A stretch of DNA of 64,000 bases from Fuerstiella marisgermanici (lineage in GTDB: Bacteria > Planctomycetota > Planctomycetia > Planctomycetales > Planctomycetaceae), in assembly GCF_001983935.1 (NCBI RefSeq), contig NZ_CP017641.1:4464001-4528000 (forward strand), given 5' to 3'. The position numbers and the translations under genes were made by a program. How positions within the stretch are numbered: position 1 is the stretch's first letter; each line of letters begins with the position of its first letter. Below, one piece after another: positions 37,729-50,100 of the stretch. Under the pieces are notes generated by a model. The model was not told the origin of the DNA. It saw only the letters and a program-made list of their open reading frames with translations, and did no database searches.

Positions 37729-37767
37729 AGGCTGGAGGTGGCGGGGGCCGAGGCTACGTAATTCATG

Positions 37768-39075
37768 CTACCCGAACAATGCAGCGATCGGTATCCCCTG
37801 GTCGGTGATTGGCACGGGGCGACCGTTGTCGTAAAGGTTCTTGTGGTAGTCGATTCCCATTGCGGCGCACATGGTGGCAAAGAAGTCGGGGACGCTGACT
37901 GAGTCGGACACAATCTTCCGACTCAGTTCATCCGTTTCGCCGTAGGCTCCGCGATGCTGCAGTCCGCCGCCAGCGAGGACACAGGTGAAGGCTTTGCCCT
38001 GGTGAGCTCGACCGCCATTGCTGTCGAAGCCGGGTGGTCGGCCGAATTCTGTGGTGATGACGATCAGAGTCTTGTCCAGAAGCTTCTTGTCTTCAAGGTC
38101 GGAAATCAGTGTGGCGATGGCGGTGTCCAGTTCCTGAATCAGCTTGTGCTGCTGCAGGATTCCTTCGTTGTGAACGTCCCAACCCGATCCGTTCAGAAAG
38201 TTCAGGTTGTGCGAAACTTCTATAAACCGCACGCCGCGTTCGACAAGGCGTCGTGACAGCAGGCAGCGCTGGCCGAATTCTCCGCCGTAGCGATTGCGAA
38301 GATCGTCCGGTTCTTTGTCCAGTTGGAACACGCGCGTAAATTCGGGGCCGCTAAGTTTCAGGCTTTGCTGAATCGCGGCTTCGTAGTCCAGCAGGCGCGA
38401 ATCCTGTGTCGGGGCGGCATTGTTGCGAAGGATGGACAGAAAGCGTTCTCGCCGCGACTGGCGATCGGGGGAAACAAAGTCGGGGCGAGACAAACCGGCC
38501 GGGCCCTGAGTCGTGTCGGTCAGGTACAGATAGCCGGCGTTGGCTCCCAGAAATCCGGGTCCGCGAGTCACGTTGGGATAGCCGATCACAACGTACGGTG
38601 GTGCATCGTCCGACGCTGCGCCGAGTTCATGTGTGATGATGGAACCAATCGATGGATACGTGACCGTGCCGCTAATGCTTCGACCGGTGTGCATGCGATT
38701 AGTGGCAGCGGCGTGTTCGTCGATCACTTCGTGATGCACGGTCCGCACAGCGGTGACTCGATCCATCAACGGAGCCAGTGTCTTCAGATGTTCGCACACC
38801 TGCACGCCATCGACAGCGGTGTCGATAGAGTCGTAATATGAGCCTGGCTTCTTCGACTTGGGATCGCCTTTGACCTTGGGATCGAAGGTATCGATCTGTG
38901 CCATGCCTCCGCCCAGCCAAACGGAAATCACGTGTTCCGCTTTGCCGCCCAGCGGCGCATCACCGGCGGCCGCCATGGATGAACCAGGCAACAGCAGTCC
39001 GGCCGAAGCCGCGGCGCTGGCTTTGGCAAATTGACGTCGGTTAAGATTCGAATGCATGTTGAATATTGAACTCAT
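37768..39075 (-). CDS. Tat-exported DUF1501 protein
   Basis: 435 residues from ATG 39075, which overlaps the stop of the DUF1553 gene as ATGA; the frame upstream of that lies inside the DUF1553 gene. Tat signal [20 protein letters not shown]. The DUF1501 core has the alkaline-phosphatase/sulfatase-like pattern: [60 protein letters not shown] and, near the end, [34 protein letters not shown], with His and Asp residues likely to bind metal. DUF1501 genes almost always follow DUF1549/DUF1553 cytochromes in planctomycetes, as here, indicating a joint system; its chemistry is unknown. Confidence 0.95.
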   Translation of the reverse strand: MSSIFNMHSNLNRRQFAKASAAASAGLLLPGSSMAAAGDAPLGGKAEHVISVWLGGGMAQIDTFDPKVKGDPKSKKPGSYYDSIDTAVDGVQVCEHLKTLAPLMDRVTAVRTVHHEVIDEHAAATNRMHTGRSISGTVTYPSIGSIITHELGAASDDAPPYVVIGYPNVTRGPGFLGANAGYLYLTDTTQGPAGLSRPDFVSPDRQSRRERFLSILRNNAAPTQDSRLLDYEAAIQQSLKLSGPEFTRVFQLDKEPDDLRNRYGGEFGQRCLLSRRLVERGVRFIEVSHNLNFLNGSGWDVHNEGILQQHKLIQELDTAIATLISDLEDKKLLDKTLIVITTEFGRPPGFDSNGGRAHQGKAFTCVLAGGGLQHRGAYGETDELSRKIVSDSVSVPDFFATMCAAMGIDYHKNLYDNGRPVPITDQGIPIAALFG

Positions 39076-42000
39076 GGTATCCAGACAAATTCGCGGTGAT
39101 TGATCAGACTCCAGACGACATCTTCGTACACTTCGCGCCACTTTGTTTTCAGGCGAGGATCGACGGGCGGCCCACGGCGAACTCGGCGTTCCAGTTGCTG
39201 CTGAATCGTGTTCGCGTTCGGTCGCACATGATTGAACCATGTCACCAGCGGCAACGGTTCCGGTGGTTCGACCACTGCAATCTGCGATGGCGGCACGAGA
39301 CGATCTTCGAAGCCTTCTGTCAGGACTTCGGTAAATGCGCGTCGTTCTCCATCGTTTGGATGTCGTGTCAGAATGCTCAGAAACAGCGAATCCACCAATT
39401 CCTGCGGCGATTTCGTGTCGACGGCAAGCTGCGCGAGCGGGCTTCCATGAGCGGCTCGCGACAGAGTATTGGAAAGAACTCCGTTGGCCAACGCTCCCGG
39501 TTGCAGCACGTTGGGGTCGGTGTTGCGATCGGAAATCGGCATCTGCCGCGACCCCGTCCAGCCGAACGCTTCCAGCACGTCCGTCACCACGATCGCTCGC
39601 GGTAACGCCAGACTTGGACGGTCTCGTTCGTTATTCAGTCGAGCCAGCATCCACGCGCGGGAAGGATGTCCGAGCGTTTGACGGTTGCTTAACGCCCGAC
39701 GACCATCGTAGACGAAGGTGAGTTCCCCGATGTCCATGGGAACGGACGTGACCGCGTACAACGAATCCACCACCTGTTCGGCCGACAGCCGACGACGGTT
39801 CGGCGCGTTGAAGAATCGCTGTTCGGAGGCCGCCAGTGAATTCTGCCCTGTCGCTTCGCGCTGGTACGCGTCGGACGTCACAATCAAACGGACAATGTGT
39901 TGCCGGTCAAAATTGTGAGAAACCAGTTCACTTGCCAGCCAGTCTAGTAGGTCAGGATTGCTGGCCGAACGGCCTTCCCAATCGTGAATCGGTTCGACCA
40001 GGCCGACGCCCATTAACCTCTTCCAAATGCGGTTGACCATCACCTTCGGGAACCGCTGATTGTCAGCCGCGGTCAGCAGCGTCGCGAGGCGTTCGCGACT
40101 GTCGTCCGGAGTTTGCATCAGCTGATCGACGGTCGCGCCATCCGCAATTCCGGAAACGGTTTCGAATGGCCACGCGGGAGGCACCGGTTCGCCCGCTTTA
40201 AGCGTGACCTGAATCATTGACGGTCGCTGCATGCTGTCAAAGAATGCGGCGGGGACTCGGCTTGTTCCCGGAACCGTTGCTGGCTTTCGCTGCAACATGG
40301 CCGCCAGCGAAAACAAATCCTGTTGAGTGACGTCATGAAATGGAGCATCATGGCAGCGAGCACACTGCAATTCGACGCCAAGAAATGCGGACGCCACAAT
40401 GTGCGCCTTCCCGGCAAACGGAGCGTCGTTTTCAGCAGCCATCGAAAAACCGGCGCTGCCGCCTTCTTCCCGACCGCCACGCATCATGATCAGTTCGGTG
40501 ACCATGCGGTCCAGCGGCTTGTTGTCTCGCAGTGCGTCGTGCAGGAAGAAGCGGAACGGCCCCGTGCTTCCCTGCGACTTGTTCAGCAGCGTTGGGTTTT
40601 CGCCGAGCATGTCCAACCACTGCGACACTTCGTTGTCGGCACAACGTTCGTCAGCCAGCAATTGATCGATCAGGCGTTCACGTTTGTTCTTTGCGTGTTC
40701 CTTGTCGGCCTGCTTGTCAGCAAGGAAGGCTTTCGCATCGCTGGCCGAAGGAGGAATGCCAATGGTGTCCAGAAAGATGCGTCGCAGAAACTTCGCATCG
40801 TCGATGATCGGCGACAACGCAACATCCGCTGCGGAGACTGGCGCCGCTGGCCATTCGGCTCCTGACTTGATCCAGTTTTCGAGCGTCGTGATTTCCTCCG
40901 TCGGCAACGCGCCGCCGGTGGGCGGCATGCGAATATCGATATCCGTTTCCCGAACGCGGGCCAGCACTTCACTTTCAGCGGGCTTGCCAGGAACAATGGC
41001 AGAACTTCCCGAATCACCGCCTGCCAGCAGAGCGTCGCGGTTACTGATCGTCAGTCCGCCTTTCGCCTGGCCGTCGTGGCAGCGGAAACAGTTGTCTCGC
41101 AAAATCGGCAAGACCTTGTCGTGAAAGTGACGCGCTGCGGCGAGGTCGCCAGCGGGACTGGCTTCCAGCGCTCGTTCCATATCAGCCTGCAGAAACGCGT
41201 CGATCGGATGAGTCGCTGGCTGTTTTGTGACGGGGACTTCCGCAGCCGGATGTTTATCGACCCACGTTCGCGCGTATTCGTGTCGCTTGTTCCAGAATTC
41301 GTCCTGAGAACTCGCGGCCGTGCGGCGCGTGTGGTCGTCAAGTTCAGCAATCGCATCTTCAATGGCGTTGAGCTTCGGCTTGATCGCAGCATCCGTGAAT
41401 GGAACACGATCGGCAGCACGCGGCGTCAAAAGGGCCCACGTTGTTGAATCGGCCGGCGGTTTGGCATCCGTGGACAGGATCGAAATGCTGACTTCCCCAG
41501 TTTCGGCCCGCAGCGATTTCCCGCCAACGACCAGTTCCAACACGACGCGCGATAGCTGTTTCGCTCCTGGTTTGACGCTGACTTCGCCCGTCACTTCCTG
41601 CTGCCGATAGCTGGGCAGTCGCATTCCTGGCTGCAGGGGAACCGGGAGCGGCAGAATTCGTTCTTCGCCGTTGGGAGGATCCTTCGTGATGGGCTCCGTA
41701 CTGGCGATCAGCTTTCCATCAATCCACAATCGCCCCAGCGCTCGAGCTCGCAAAAGCAACTGATGTTCACCGGCGGCCAGGTCGACATCCGCCGACATCC
41801 GCAGAAGCACGGGCGACTTCCAGCCGGTTCGAATTCCCCAGTCGTCGTAACGCAGTGGAATGCGCGGCAGCAGAAACGAATCTCCCAGCCACGAAACCGT
41901 TTCCTCCGGCCAGCCTTCATGCTGATTGGGCCAACGATCATGAGCGGCCAACGATTCCGCCATGGTGACCATCACTTTGCCTGCCGGAATGTCCCCCACC

Positions 42001-42836
42001 TCGGGCATTTCCGGTTCCATCGCCACGACAATACGCGGCCCACCGACGCGATTAAAACGAGCTGCCACTTGCTTGTCGGTCAGTGCGCGGCGATGAATTT
42101 GTATGTCGTCGAGAGCCCCTCGAAAGCAACTTCCCGGATTTCCACCGAGCGATGAGCCGATCCACACGGCATCGTCGTCCTCAACGGGCGGCTCAGAAGT
42201 CGCTCCGCCGATCGACCAGATACCGTCTGTCGGAACGCCATCGATCCAGCCTCGGATGCTTTCCGGTTCACCGAATTGGTAGGACACCGCGACATGGTGC
42301 CAACCATTCATGACGGAGAATTCCGCTTTCGAATCCCAACGATGCCAGTGCGCCGTGCCGGGCCCCGGCGGATTGGCGAACAGAAAACTAATGGCCGCAA
42401 ACTCACCATGCCCCACAACTCGCAGCGACCAGTTCTGATTATCGCGAGCAAAGCCCGCAGAATTGGTACGCCCTTTGGAAACGAGATAGCGAGTGGCTGT
42501 GCTCTTCACCGCGTCGCACAAAACCCACGCTTCTAAAGTGATTGCATCGCCGTTGGCAAAATCGAACCGACTGTGCGTTCCTTCGTCCGCGATCGCCAGA
42601 TAAGTGCCTTTGCCGTCGAGTCGAACCGCTTTGTTCTTCGCTGAAAAAACCGGGAACTCCGTCGGCCGAGGCCCAGCGACGTCAAACTGCACGTCCCCAT
42701 GGAGTTCAAATGCAGAACGCTCTTCAGCAGAATCAAACGTCCATGCGGCAACCGGTGCTTCGTCTGCAAACGCGTTGGCGGCGGCGAGTGGTGCCAGCAG
42801 GCATATGGACACCAGAAAGCGAAAATCGAATCTCAT
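39072..42836 (-). CDS. Secreted LamG, cytochrome c, DUF1549/DUF1553 (PSD1) protein
   Basis: 1254 residues from ATG 42836 with signal peptide ([19 protein letters not shown]). In order: LamG sandwich (about 30-265), a linker sandwich with membrane-free beta strands (about 275-480), planctomycete cytochrome c with CFRCH at residues 583-587 ([16 protein letters not shown]), DUF1549 (about 690-890) with a second CARCH at 825-829 ([20 protein letters not shown]), and DUF1553 to the C-terminus ([35 protein letters not shown]). Two heme sites and a carbohydrate-binding type domain suggest an extracytoplasmic electron-transfer enzyme on polymers (inference). First gene of an operon with DUF1501, cyclase-fold and BNR genes. 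Upstream lies the 60-bp element 42961-43020. Confidence 0.93.
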   Translation of the reverse strand: MRFDFRFLVSICLLAPLAAANAFADEAPVAAWTFDSAEERSAFELHGDVQFDVAGPRPTEFPVFSAKNKAVRLDGKGTYLAIADEGTHSRFDFANGDAITLEAWVLCDAVKSTATRYLVSKGRTNSAGFARDNQNWSLRVVGHGEFAAISFLFANPPGPGTAHWHRWDSKAEFSVMNGWHHVAVSYQFGEPESIRGWIDGVPTDGIWSIGGATSEPPVEDDDAVWIGSSLGGNPGSCFRGALDDIQIHRRALTDKQVAARFNRVGGPRIVVAMEPEMPEVGDIPAGKVMVTMAESLAAHDRWPNQHEGWPEETVSWLGDSFLLPRIPLRYDDWGIRTGWKSPVLLRMSADVDLAAGEHQLLLRARALGRLWIDGKLIASTEPITKDPPNGEERILPLPVPLQPGMRLPSYRQQEVTGEVSVKPGAKQLSRVVLELVVGGKSLRAETGEVSISILSTDAKPPADSTTWALLTPRAADRVPFTDAAIKPKLNAIEDAIAELDDHTRRTAASSQDEFWNKRHEYARTWVDKHPAAEVPVTKQPATHPIDAFLQADMERALEASPAGDLAAARHFHDKVLPILRDNCFRCHDGQAKGGLTISNRDALLAGGDSGSSAIVPGKPAESEVLARVRETDIDIRMPPTGGALPTEEITTLENWIKSGAEWPAAPVSAADVALSPIIDDAKFLRRIFLDTIGIPPSASDAKAFLADKQADKEHAKNKRERLIDQLLADERCADNEVSQWLDMLGENPTLLNKSQGSTGPFRFFLHDALRDNKPLDRMVTELIMMRGGREEGGSAGFSMAAENDAPFAGKAHIVASAFLGVELQCARCHDAPFHDVTQQDLFSLAAMLQRKPATVPGTSRVPAAFFDSMQRPSMIQVTLKAGEPVPPAWPFETVSGIADGATVDQLMQTPDDSRERLATLLTAADNQRFPKVMVNRIWKRLMGVGLVEPIHDWEGRSASNPDLLDWLASELVSHNFDRQHIVRLIVTSDAYQREATGQNSLAASEQRFFNAPNRRRLSAEQVVDSLYAVTSVPMDIGELTFVYDGRRALSNRQTLGHPSRAWMLARLNNERDRPSLALPRAIVVTDVLEAFGWTGSRQMPISDRNTDPNVLQPGALANGVLSNTLSRAAHGSPLAQLAVDTKSPQELVDSLFLSILTRHPNDGERRAFTEVLTEGFEDRLVPPSQIAVVEPPEPLPLVTWFNHVRPNANTIQQQLERRVRRGPPVDPRLKTKWREVYEDVVWSLINHREFVWIP

Positions 42837-43221
42837 GTTCGTGGAAGTTCTGGGTGGTGGGATAAACTCTGGCGGGATATTGATGTTACATTGAAGACAG
42901 CTCGCCCGCGAAAGTAAACCGACCGGGTTCGGGAGAAAGAACATATCTGCTCACAGGGAAGTCGTAGATTTCGCCCGAAATCCCAAGCAACCGCCGAATC
43001 GCAGGAACTCTGGCGACTCCCATTACCATTCCCAACGTCTCCCGACCAGACGGCGCGCCGGACGTTATGCACAGTGCAGGATGTAGGGAATCGGGAAGGT
43101 TTATCCGCTACGCAAAGCATGACACCGCTACCGCCGCCCTTGCGACGAATAGCTCTACAATCCACTGAAAATGCGTAGCTCGGCAGGGCTGAAGCACTTA
43201 GCCGTTCCCATCTATACGATA
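42837..43221. other. Intergenic region, shares a 60-bp sequence with 35121-35180
   Basis: 42961-43020 (125-184 bp upstream of the DUF1553 gene start) matches 35121-35180 without gaps. The minus-strand frame across the gap has no ribosome site or family similarity and is judged spurious. No terminator for bioA (stop at 43222) was recognised. Confidence 0.55.
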
Positions 43222-44592
43222 TCACGCATGCGATGACGTGACTTCGTTGATACTCGCGATCGTTTCATCGCACAGTCGCGAAACCAGTTCGGAAGGCATC
43301 CCGGGCGCGGGCATGAGAATCACGACATCGCCGAGTGGGCGAATCATGATGCCTCGCTTTCGACCTGCCAGAGTCACTTGATGGCCCACGCGCCGTTCTG
43401 CAGAAAGCGGTTCCATTGTGGTCCGATCCTGCACCAGTTCGATGCCAACCATGATTCCCTTCTGACGCACTTCGCCAACGTGGGGATGGTCGGCCAGCGT
43501 TGACAGCTTTTCTCGCATCAAGGCTTCGTTATGCGCGATGTGAGTCAAAAGGTCGTTGGCTTCGAATAACTCCAGCGAAGCAATCGCGGCGGCGCAGGCG
43601 AGTGAATTGCCGGTGTAGGTGTGGCCGTGAAAAAAGGTGCGGCTTTCAGATGGTGCCCCAAGGAAGGCCGCAAAGATTTCTTCCGTTGTCATGGTTGCTG
43701 CCAGAGGCAGATAGCCGCCCGAAATGCCTTTGGCCAGGCACATAAAATCGGGTTGCACGCCTTCTTGTTCGCACGCAAACATGGTCCCCGTGCGGCCGAA
43801 CCCGACAGCGACTTCATCGGCAATCAACGGGATATTGTATTGCGTACAAATATCACGAACGTGGCGCAGGTAGCCGGGCGGGTGGACCAGAATGCCGGCG
43901 GCTCCCTGCACGATTGGTTCGATCACAAACCCGGCCGCTCGATCGCTATTGGCTTTGATCGCGACTTCCACCTGATCAAAGCAATGTTGCAACCAGCTTT
44001 CTTTGGTGTGACCGTCCATGACTCGAGTCGCCGTGGGCGAAGGCACGCTGACGGTCGGAAACAGCATGTGCTTGTAGACTCGATGAAACAAATCAATGCT
44101 GCCCACACTGACCGATCCAATGGTGTCGCCGTGGTAGGCGTGCCCCACGCACAGAAAGGTATCTCGCTGAGGTTCCGGGTTCTTCTTTTGATGGTGATAC
44201 TGGTAAGCCAGCTTCAGCGCGACTTCGACAGCCGTGGAACCGCTGTCGGAATAGAAGACCTTTGTCAGGTTTTCCGGCGTGCGATCGACGAGCATCTTTG
44301 CCAATTGAATGGACACATCGCTGGACAGTCCCAACAGCGTCGAATGGGCGACTCGATCAAGCTGCGTACGAATGGCCGTGTCGACGTCGGGCACTCGGTG
44401 TCCATGAACGTTGCACCACAGGGATGAGATGCCGTCCAGGTAACGGCGACCATCAGTATCAATGAGGTCGAACCCGTCGGCCGACGTAATGATCGGAGCA
44501 CATTCTTCGACGTAGGCACTCATCGGAGCGAACGGGTGCCAGACGTGGGCGTTGTCCCATTCGCGAAGCTGATCGGCGGTAGGTTGTGACAC
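43222..44592 (-). CDS. bioA: Adenosylmethionine-8-amino-7-oxononanoate aminotransferase
   Basis: 456 residues, start ATG 44592. Cytosolic PLP enzyme that converts 7-keto-8-aminopelargonate to 7,8-diaminopelargonate with S-adenosylmethionine as amino donor, third step of biotin synthesis. Visible signatures: [16 protein letters not shown] at the N-terminus (BioA-specific opening), [19 protein letters not shown], the substrate-region [33 protein letters not shown] with the PLP-ring Asp, and [16 protein letters not shown] containing the Schiff-base Lys. Length is normal. No other bio gene is adjacent; the PAS-GAF-REC gene ends 87 bp upstream on the same strand and may be co-transcribed. Confidence 0.96.
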   Translation of the reverse strand: MSQPTADQLREWDNAHVWHPFAPMSAYVEECAPIITSADGFDLIDTDGRRYLDGISSLWCNVHGHRVPDVDTAIRTQLDRVAHSTLLGLSSDVSIQLAKMLVDRTPENLTKVFYSDSGSTAVEVALKLAYQYHHQKKNPEPQRDTFLCVGHAYHGDTIGSVSVGSIDLFHRVYKHMLFPTVSVPSPTATRVMDGHTKESWLQHCFDQVEVAIKANSDRAAGFVIEPIVQGAAGILVHPPGYLRHVRDICTQYNIPLIADEVAVGFGRTGTMFACEQEGVQPDFMCLAKGISGGYLPLAATMTTEEIFAAFLGAPSESRTFFHGHTYTGNSLACAAAIASLELFEANDLLTHIAHNEALMREKLSTLADHPHVGEVRQKGIMVGIELVQDRTTMEPLSAERRVGHQVTLAGRKRGIMIRPLGDVVILMPAPGMPSELVSRLCDETIASINEVTSSHA

Positions 44593-44679
44593 GTTGTTCT
44601 CGTGGGGGCTGAGGGAATCGGCGCGAACGCATTTCCGCTGGAACGGTCGCTTACCGAGGTGTCACTTGCAGACCGGCCG

Positions 44680-46371
44680 CTATTCGTGCGGTGGTGGGGG
44701 TGTGACGGCTTTTTCGACTTCTGTTAAAAGCTGTTCGCGACGGAACGGCTTGTACAGAACGGCCTTCAACCCACGCTGGCGACACTTGACGATGGAATGC
44801 CCCGCATCATAGCCGAAACCGGTCATTAGAATCACGGGCAGGTGGTCGTCAATTTCCTGCAACTGACAAAAGCATTCGTACCCCGTCATATCCGGTAGAC
44901 GAATATCGCACAACACCGCGTCGTAGTGATGACTGCGAGCCATCTGGCAGGCCGCTTTGCCGGACCGCACTGTTTCGACTGAGCAACTATGGCGGTCGAG
45001 TAAATCGTGAGCCGACGTCAACACAGACGCATCGCTGTCCACCACCAGAATCCGTTTGCCTTTTAGCTGCGGGCGTTCTTCACGTAGACGACTTATGGGC
45101 GGATGGAAACCAGCGTCTGTTGTTTCCACTTCTTCCGACACACGTTCAATCTGGCCTCGAATCTTTCGCGTGTTGTCGACGATTTGCTGCAGCTGTTCGC
45201 ACACGTCCGGATCGTGGCCAATGTACTTTTCCAAAATCGCCGTGGCGCTGGAAAGGATGTCGTCTGTGGGCAAAGCCACTTCGCTGCGAAGGCGATTGGA
45301 ACTGGCAGTCGCGGCCGTGACTTTTTGAGCCACCAGCAGATGCAGCTGATTAAGCGCCATGGCGACGACGATGCCGAACACTTCCAAAAATTCCAAATCC
45401 TTTTGGTCGTAACTTTGAGTGCCAGGGCTTTCGACATTAAACGTGCCCAGCACTTCATCGTGCATGATCAGTGGCACGGTCAGCGAACTGCGAGCGTCTG
45501 CGGCGCCGGTGATGTAAAGCGGATCGGCCTTCGTATCGCGGCACAGATGGCTTTTTCGCGTGGCCGCCACATAGCCGGTGACGCCATTATCTTCTGCGAC
45601 GGCATACAACTTACGTTGAACGGCTTCGTCCTGCATGCCAACTTCCAGCAGCGGCACCAGTTCGTTCGTCACCGGATTCAGCACTCGGATTTCGATAGTT
45701 TCGAAGCCCAGAATATCCTGCGAATACTCAAGGATTTTTTCCTTCAGTAGTTCGGTCCGGTCTTCGTGAGGCATCTCCGTGATTTCTTCCGGAGACAGGT
45801 CGCCCAGTTCGATGCCCGCAAGATACAGCGCTTCGCGCTTTTGGTTTTCCAGAATCTCTTCGCTGACGTCGCGGACCACGATCGTGGTGAAGTTGCGTGA
45901 TTCTGCGTCGCCAACGGCCAGAGCTGATCGAGATGCTCGAATGGCCACAAACGACTTTTCGGCCATCTTTAAAATGGCTTTTAACACCTGTCCCGGACCG
46001 GGATCCATGTTCAGCGGCAACACCGCGGGGCTGATGAGTTCCGGGTTCCCGAGCGCTTCTAAAAAAGAAAGACCGATCAGCGGCTGTTCGCTGTCGGCCA
46101 TCGTTCGAAAGACTTCGTTGTGCCAGACTACCTTATTCTGCGAATCAATCAGCACAAGAGCATCCGGAACGCTGTCCAGAAATCCGCGAGCGCACAATTC
46201 CAGATCATGAGTTCGCTTGGCCAGCCCGCCGGTAAACAGCATGCCGTCGGCGTCACCCTGACCGGCCCCTGGACGGACCACTTCAACGTCGTCACCCATG
46301 AGGCTGCGAAACTGGCGTTCTGTTTCGTCCGAGTCTCCGGACACAACCAACCGCGGTCGAAAGGCACCCAC
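44680..46371 (-). CDS. PAS-GAF protein with C-terminal receiver domain
   Basis: 563 residues from GTG 46371 (aggg about 10 bp upstream). A short N-terminal module (about 1-60, RLVVSGDSDETERQFRSLM, a degenerate receiver-like opening) is followed by a PAS domain (about 62-180, DSVPDALVLIDSQNKVVWHN), a GAF domain (about 210-350, ARSSLTVPLIMHDEVLGTFNVE), a helical segment without an H-box His (about 350-430), and a receiver domain (about 440-558: ILVVDSDASVLTSAHDLLD, AVLCDIRLPDMTG with the acceptor Asp, VILMTGFG, LYKPF). No ATPase domain is present, so it needs a partner kinase; the output is not visible and may be protein interaction. Genes for a partner are not adjacent. Confidence 0.88.
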   Translation of the reverse strand: MGAFRPRLVVSGDSDETERQFRSLMGDDVEVVRPGAGQGDADGMLFTGGLAKRTHDLELCARGFLDSVPDALVLIDSQNKVVWHNEVFRTMADSEQPLIGLSFLEALGNPELISPAVLPLNMDPGPGQVLKAILKMAEKSFVAIRASRSALAVGDAESRNFTTIVVRDVSEEILENQKREALYLAGIELGDLSPEEITEMPHEDRTELLKEKILEYSQDILGFETIEIRVLNPVTNELVPLLEVGMQDEAVQRKLYAVAEDNGVTGYVAATRKSHLCRDTKADPLYITGAADARSSLTVPLIMHDEVLGTFNVESPGTQSYDQKDLEFLEVFGIVVAMALNQLHLLVAQKVTAATASSNRLRSEVALPTDDILSSATAILEKYIGHDPDVCEQLQQIVDNTRKIRGQIERVSEEVETTDAGFHPPISRLREERPQLKGKRILVVDSDASVLTSAHDLLDRHSCSVETVRSGKAACQMARSHHYDAVLCDIRLPDMTGYECFCQLQEIDDHLPVILMTGFGYDAGHSIVKCRQRGLKAVLYKPFRREQLLTEVEKAVTPPPPHE

Positions 46372-47164
46372 GAGCTCTATCCCTGAAGAGTTTGCTTCTG
46401 GTCAACTGCTGCAATGGCCGGCAAACCGGGCGATCGCAGGGAACCCGCTACAAAGTGTACGTGGCCCAACGGCTTTGAAAACGGTTCTGAGTCGATTCAA
46501 AAATGAAGCGGTTGATTAGACTTCAACCTTCACCCGGCGGAAAGTCCAACTGCTCGGTTTTCTGACCAGATCTCACAAACTTCCGCCGCTTACAACGCGC
46601 ATGCAACTCGCGGTTCGGCAGGTCTCTCCAAACTGTCGGTCCAACGCGCAACAAGTCACCACCATTAACGGTACTCGCGCCGCGACCGACGCATCCCTTC
46701 ACGTCAGAAGCTGCAGCTAAGTTGCCGAACAATGCCAGCCGATTGCGCCGCGATTATTACAACAACGTTGCGAAATCGACTGCCCCAAAAGAAGGCAACC
46801 GATACCCATCACATCCACAGCGACACTGCCCGTTGCATCAATAAGGTGTCTCCCAACAGGCGAAGGGGCACGGGTTCGACAAAGTCAGGATCGAACAGCG
46901 AAACCCCGAAGATCGCAAGTCGTTTAGCAGCAGCAACTTACACCAGCGGTCCGCAGCGGGGATGATATTGACCCAATTCTGCAAATCCCCGTACCATGCG
47001 GCGAACTGTGGCGATGGTGCGTCAAATCGTCGCGCAGTGCCAACTCCTTCCACAAAACACATCTCAAAAAAAACTCTCCGGAAGCTCTCGCTTCCAAACT
47101 CACACCTCTCTCGTTTCCCGTCGCCGACAGGCCAAACGGCTTGTCCTTCCAGTGCGTCTTTCGC
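46372..47164. other. 793-bp divergent intergenic region, nothing recognised
   Basis: Between the divergent PAS-GAF-REC and LptD-like genes. Several short frames exist on both strands; none has a ribosome site with a recognisable product, and the long minus-strand frame 46838-47593 mostly opposes the LptD-like gene. No tRNA, hairpin terminator or strong promoter was found. A small RNA cannot be excluded. Confidence 0.5.
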
Positions 47165-50100
47165 ATGACCTTCGCTCAACGCGCATTGATCAGCACGGTT
47201 GCTGTGGCCACTTGCCTGTGGACTGCGGTACCGATGGCGTGCGCGCAGAACGACGTGCCGGTGAACGAGATTCGTGACGTCGGAATTCAGTCGCCGCCCA
47301 ACGAATTCATCACTGATGGAATTGGCCAGGCCGACGAAGCACCACCTGAGAACAACGATATCCAGGTGCCGGTTCGAGCAGTCGCCGCTCACATGGCGAC
47401 ATGGCGGCAGGGAGAAACAACCATCACCACCCTTCGCGGTGGCAACAACAAATCGGGGCTCGCCACGCTCTGGCAGGGCGAACACCTGCGACTGGCCGCT
47501 CAACGCCTGGTGGTCTTTGATCGCGTCGACAACGGCGTTCATGACGTTCGCGTGTATGCGGAAGAACGAGTTCAATACGAAATCAATCGCCATCGACGCA
47601 ACATGGCGTCACACCTGATCCGCATTCAATCGTTGCCACCGCTGGAATTAAAAGCGACGATTACCGATGCCGTCGATCATCCGGATCCGTTGATGAGGCG
47701 GGCGATGGAACGACTCACTCCATCGAACCGAACCGCCGTGGCACCGGTCGCGTTTCAGGCAAACCCGGATCCGTTCACGCTGCCGCAGCAGAATTTTTCA
47801 ACCAACCAGCCGACACCGCTGTCACGCAGAATTCAGATCCGGCCGCGGTCCAGTCAGCCTCTGGGATTCAGTTCTGAAATTTCCAAAGACACCGAACCTC
47901 GTGAACAGGTGCTGACTTTCACCGGCGGCGTAAACGTGCTGGTGGAAGGCTTCGAAATGGACACGGCGGGTCGAATGCTTCAGCCGGGAGTGCTGGACCT
48001 TTCCGCTGATCGAGTCGTCATTTGGACCGACCCCAACGATTCTGACAGCCTCGATCCCACGGGCACCGGAACGCTTGTTCAGTCGGCAATGAACAAGTTT
48101 CAGGTCTACCTCGAAGGCAACATCCTGGTTCGCCAGGGACAAAACACCGTCACGGCGACTCACGCGTTCTACGACGCCAACAACGACCGTGCATTGCTGA
48201 TGAATGCCGAACTGCGAGCCTTCCTGCCTCAAACCGGCGGCGTGTTCCGCATCCGCGCTGAGCGTCTGCGGCAGACGTCTGAGAATCGTTTTCACGCTCA
48301 AAATGCGTGGACCACCACCAGTCCCTATGGCAAACCCGGCTATCGGTTGCAGGCGAAGGACATCTTTGTCGAACCCGGCCCGGCTTCACCCTTCACAGAA
48401 CTTGATCCAATCACTGGATTGCCGGCCAACGGGCAGCCGCTGTGGGTAACGGCCCTCGACAGCCAGTTTATGATCGGCGACGTTCCCGTGCTGTCACTGC
48501 CTCGGCTAACGGCCCCGGCAGAAGACCCCAACATTCCTCTTCGTCGAGCCATCGTGAAGCACGATCGCGTGTTTGGCCTGCAGGTCAAAACGGTCTGGGA
48601 CCTGACTAAAATTCTGGGACAGAAAAACCAGCGTGGCATGCAATGGGACTTGCTGGCGGACTACCTGTCCGAACGCGGCCCCGCACTGGGCGTGGAAGGC
48701 GATTACGATGTGCAGAACAACGCTGGCCGAGCTCACGGAAACGCGAGCTTCATCTGGCAAATGGACCACAGCGAAGACAATCTTGGTTTAGACCGTCGCT
48801 CGCTGGATCCTGAAGATTCCAATCGTGGTCAGGTTATCTGGCGACACAAGCAACACCTTCCTGCCGACACATACATCTTTGGCGAAATCGGATTTCTCTC
48901 CGACCGCAACTACCGCGAATCGTTTCATGAAACGGAATTCGACCGCGATAAAGATGCGGAAACATTGCTGGGCATTCGCCGAGACTCCGGACTGTGGAGC
49001 GGCATGTTCTGGGGCAAGACGGAACTCAACGATTTCGAAGCATCAACCGACTGGCTGCCGCGAGCCGACCTGTACGGTTTCTCACAGCCACTTTTTAACG
49101 GGCTGGCGTACTACAGCACTCATTCCAGCGCCGGCTATGCCGACCTGCAAATGGGAGAAGCGCCCACCGATCCGACCGACCCATATACACCGTTAGGATT
49201 GCCGTACGTTCAGGATGCGTCCGGCCTTGTCGCGAAGTCGCGCCACCAGATCGATGCTCCATTCAATCTGGGTCCTGTCACAATAAATCCATTTGTGATG
49301 GGCGAAGCGGCGTTCTGGAATCAGGGACTGCAGGACTCAGACATCGATCGCTATGTTTTAAGCGGTGGAGTGCAGGCGAACCTGTCCGCCACGAAGATCA
49401 TGCCATTCTTCCGCAGCGATCTGTGGAATCTGAATGGCCTGGCTCATAAGAGCAATACATTCCTCGAATACCGCATCACAGACGTTTCGCGCGGAATGAA
49501 CGAGATCGCTCAGTACAACGAGATCGACGAAAACAATATCGAACGCATTCGTGCTCGCAACGCGTTGCAGAGTTTCGGAGGCATCGTGCCAGCCGAATTT
49601 AATCCACGCAACTATGCACTGCGCAACGGAGCGGGCCTGTGGATCAGTTCGCCGATTCACGAAATCGTCGACGATCAGGAAATGCTTCGACTTCGCTGGC
49701 GTAATCGCATTCAAACCAAAGTCGGTCCGATTGGGCAGGAACGAATTCGCGACGTGTTTGTCTGGGAAACCGGAGCCACATGGTTTCCGAACGCGGATCG
49801 TGACAACTTTGGCGAAGACTTCGGGATGATCTACGGAAACTATCGCTGGAACGTCAATGACCGCACCAGCCTGCTGGCGGACGGGATTATCGACCTGTTC
49901 GATAACTCGCAGGATGTGTGGAGTGTCGGAGTACTCAGCCAGCGAAGTACTCGCGGCAGCATGTATCTGGGCTTCCGGCAGGTGGAAGCGACCAACTATG
50001 TGGACAGTCAAACGCTGGTGGCCAGCTATAGCTACCAGATGAGCCCCAAATGGATTTCCACGGCGTCGCTGTCCTACGACGTCGCCGAAAGTGAGTCGCG

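Noticed and set aside
42833-43225. 130-codon minus-strand frame between bioA and the DUF1553 gene
   Set aside because: No ribosome site, no family similarity, and it contains the 60-bp sequence shared with a non-coding region at 35121.
43621-44427. 268-codon plus-strand frame inside bioA
   Set aside because: Antisense to the conserved PLP-enzyme core of bioA.
46838-47593. 251-codon minus-strand frame opposite the LptD-like gene
   Set aside because: It overlaps the signal peptide and N-terminal part of a well supported plus-strand gene, has no family similarity and no ribosome site; a compositional shadow.
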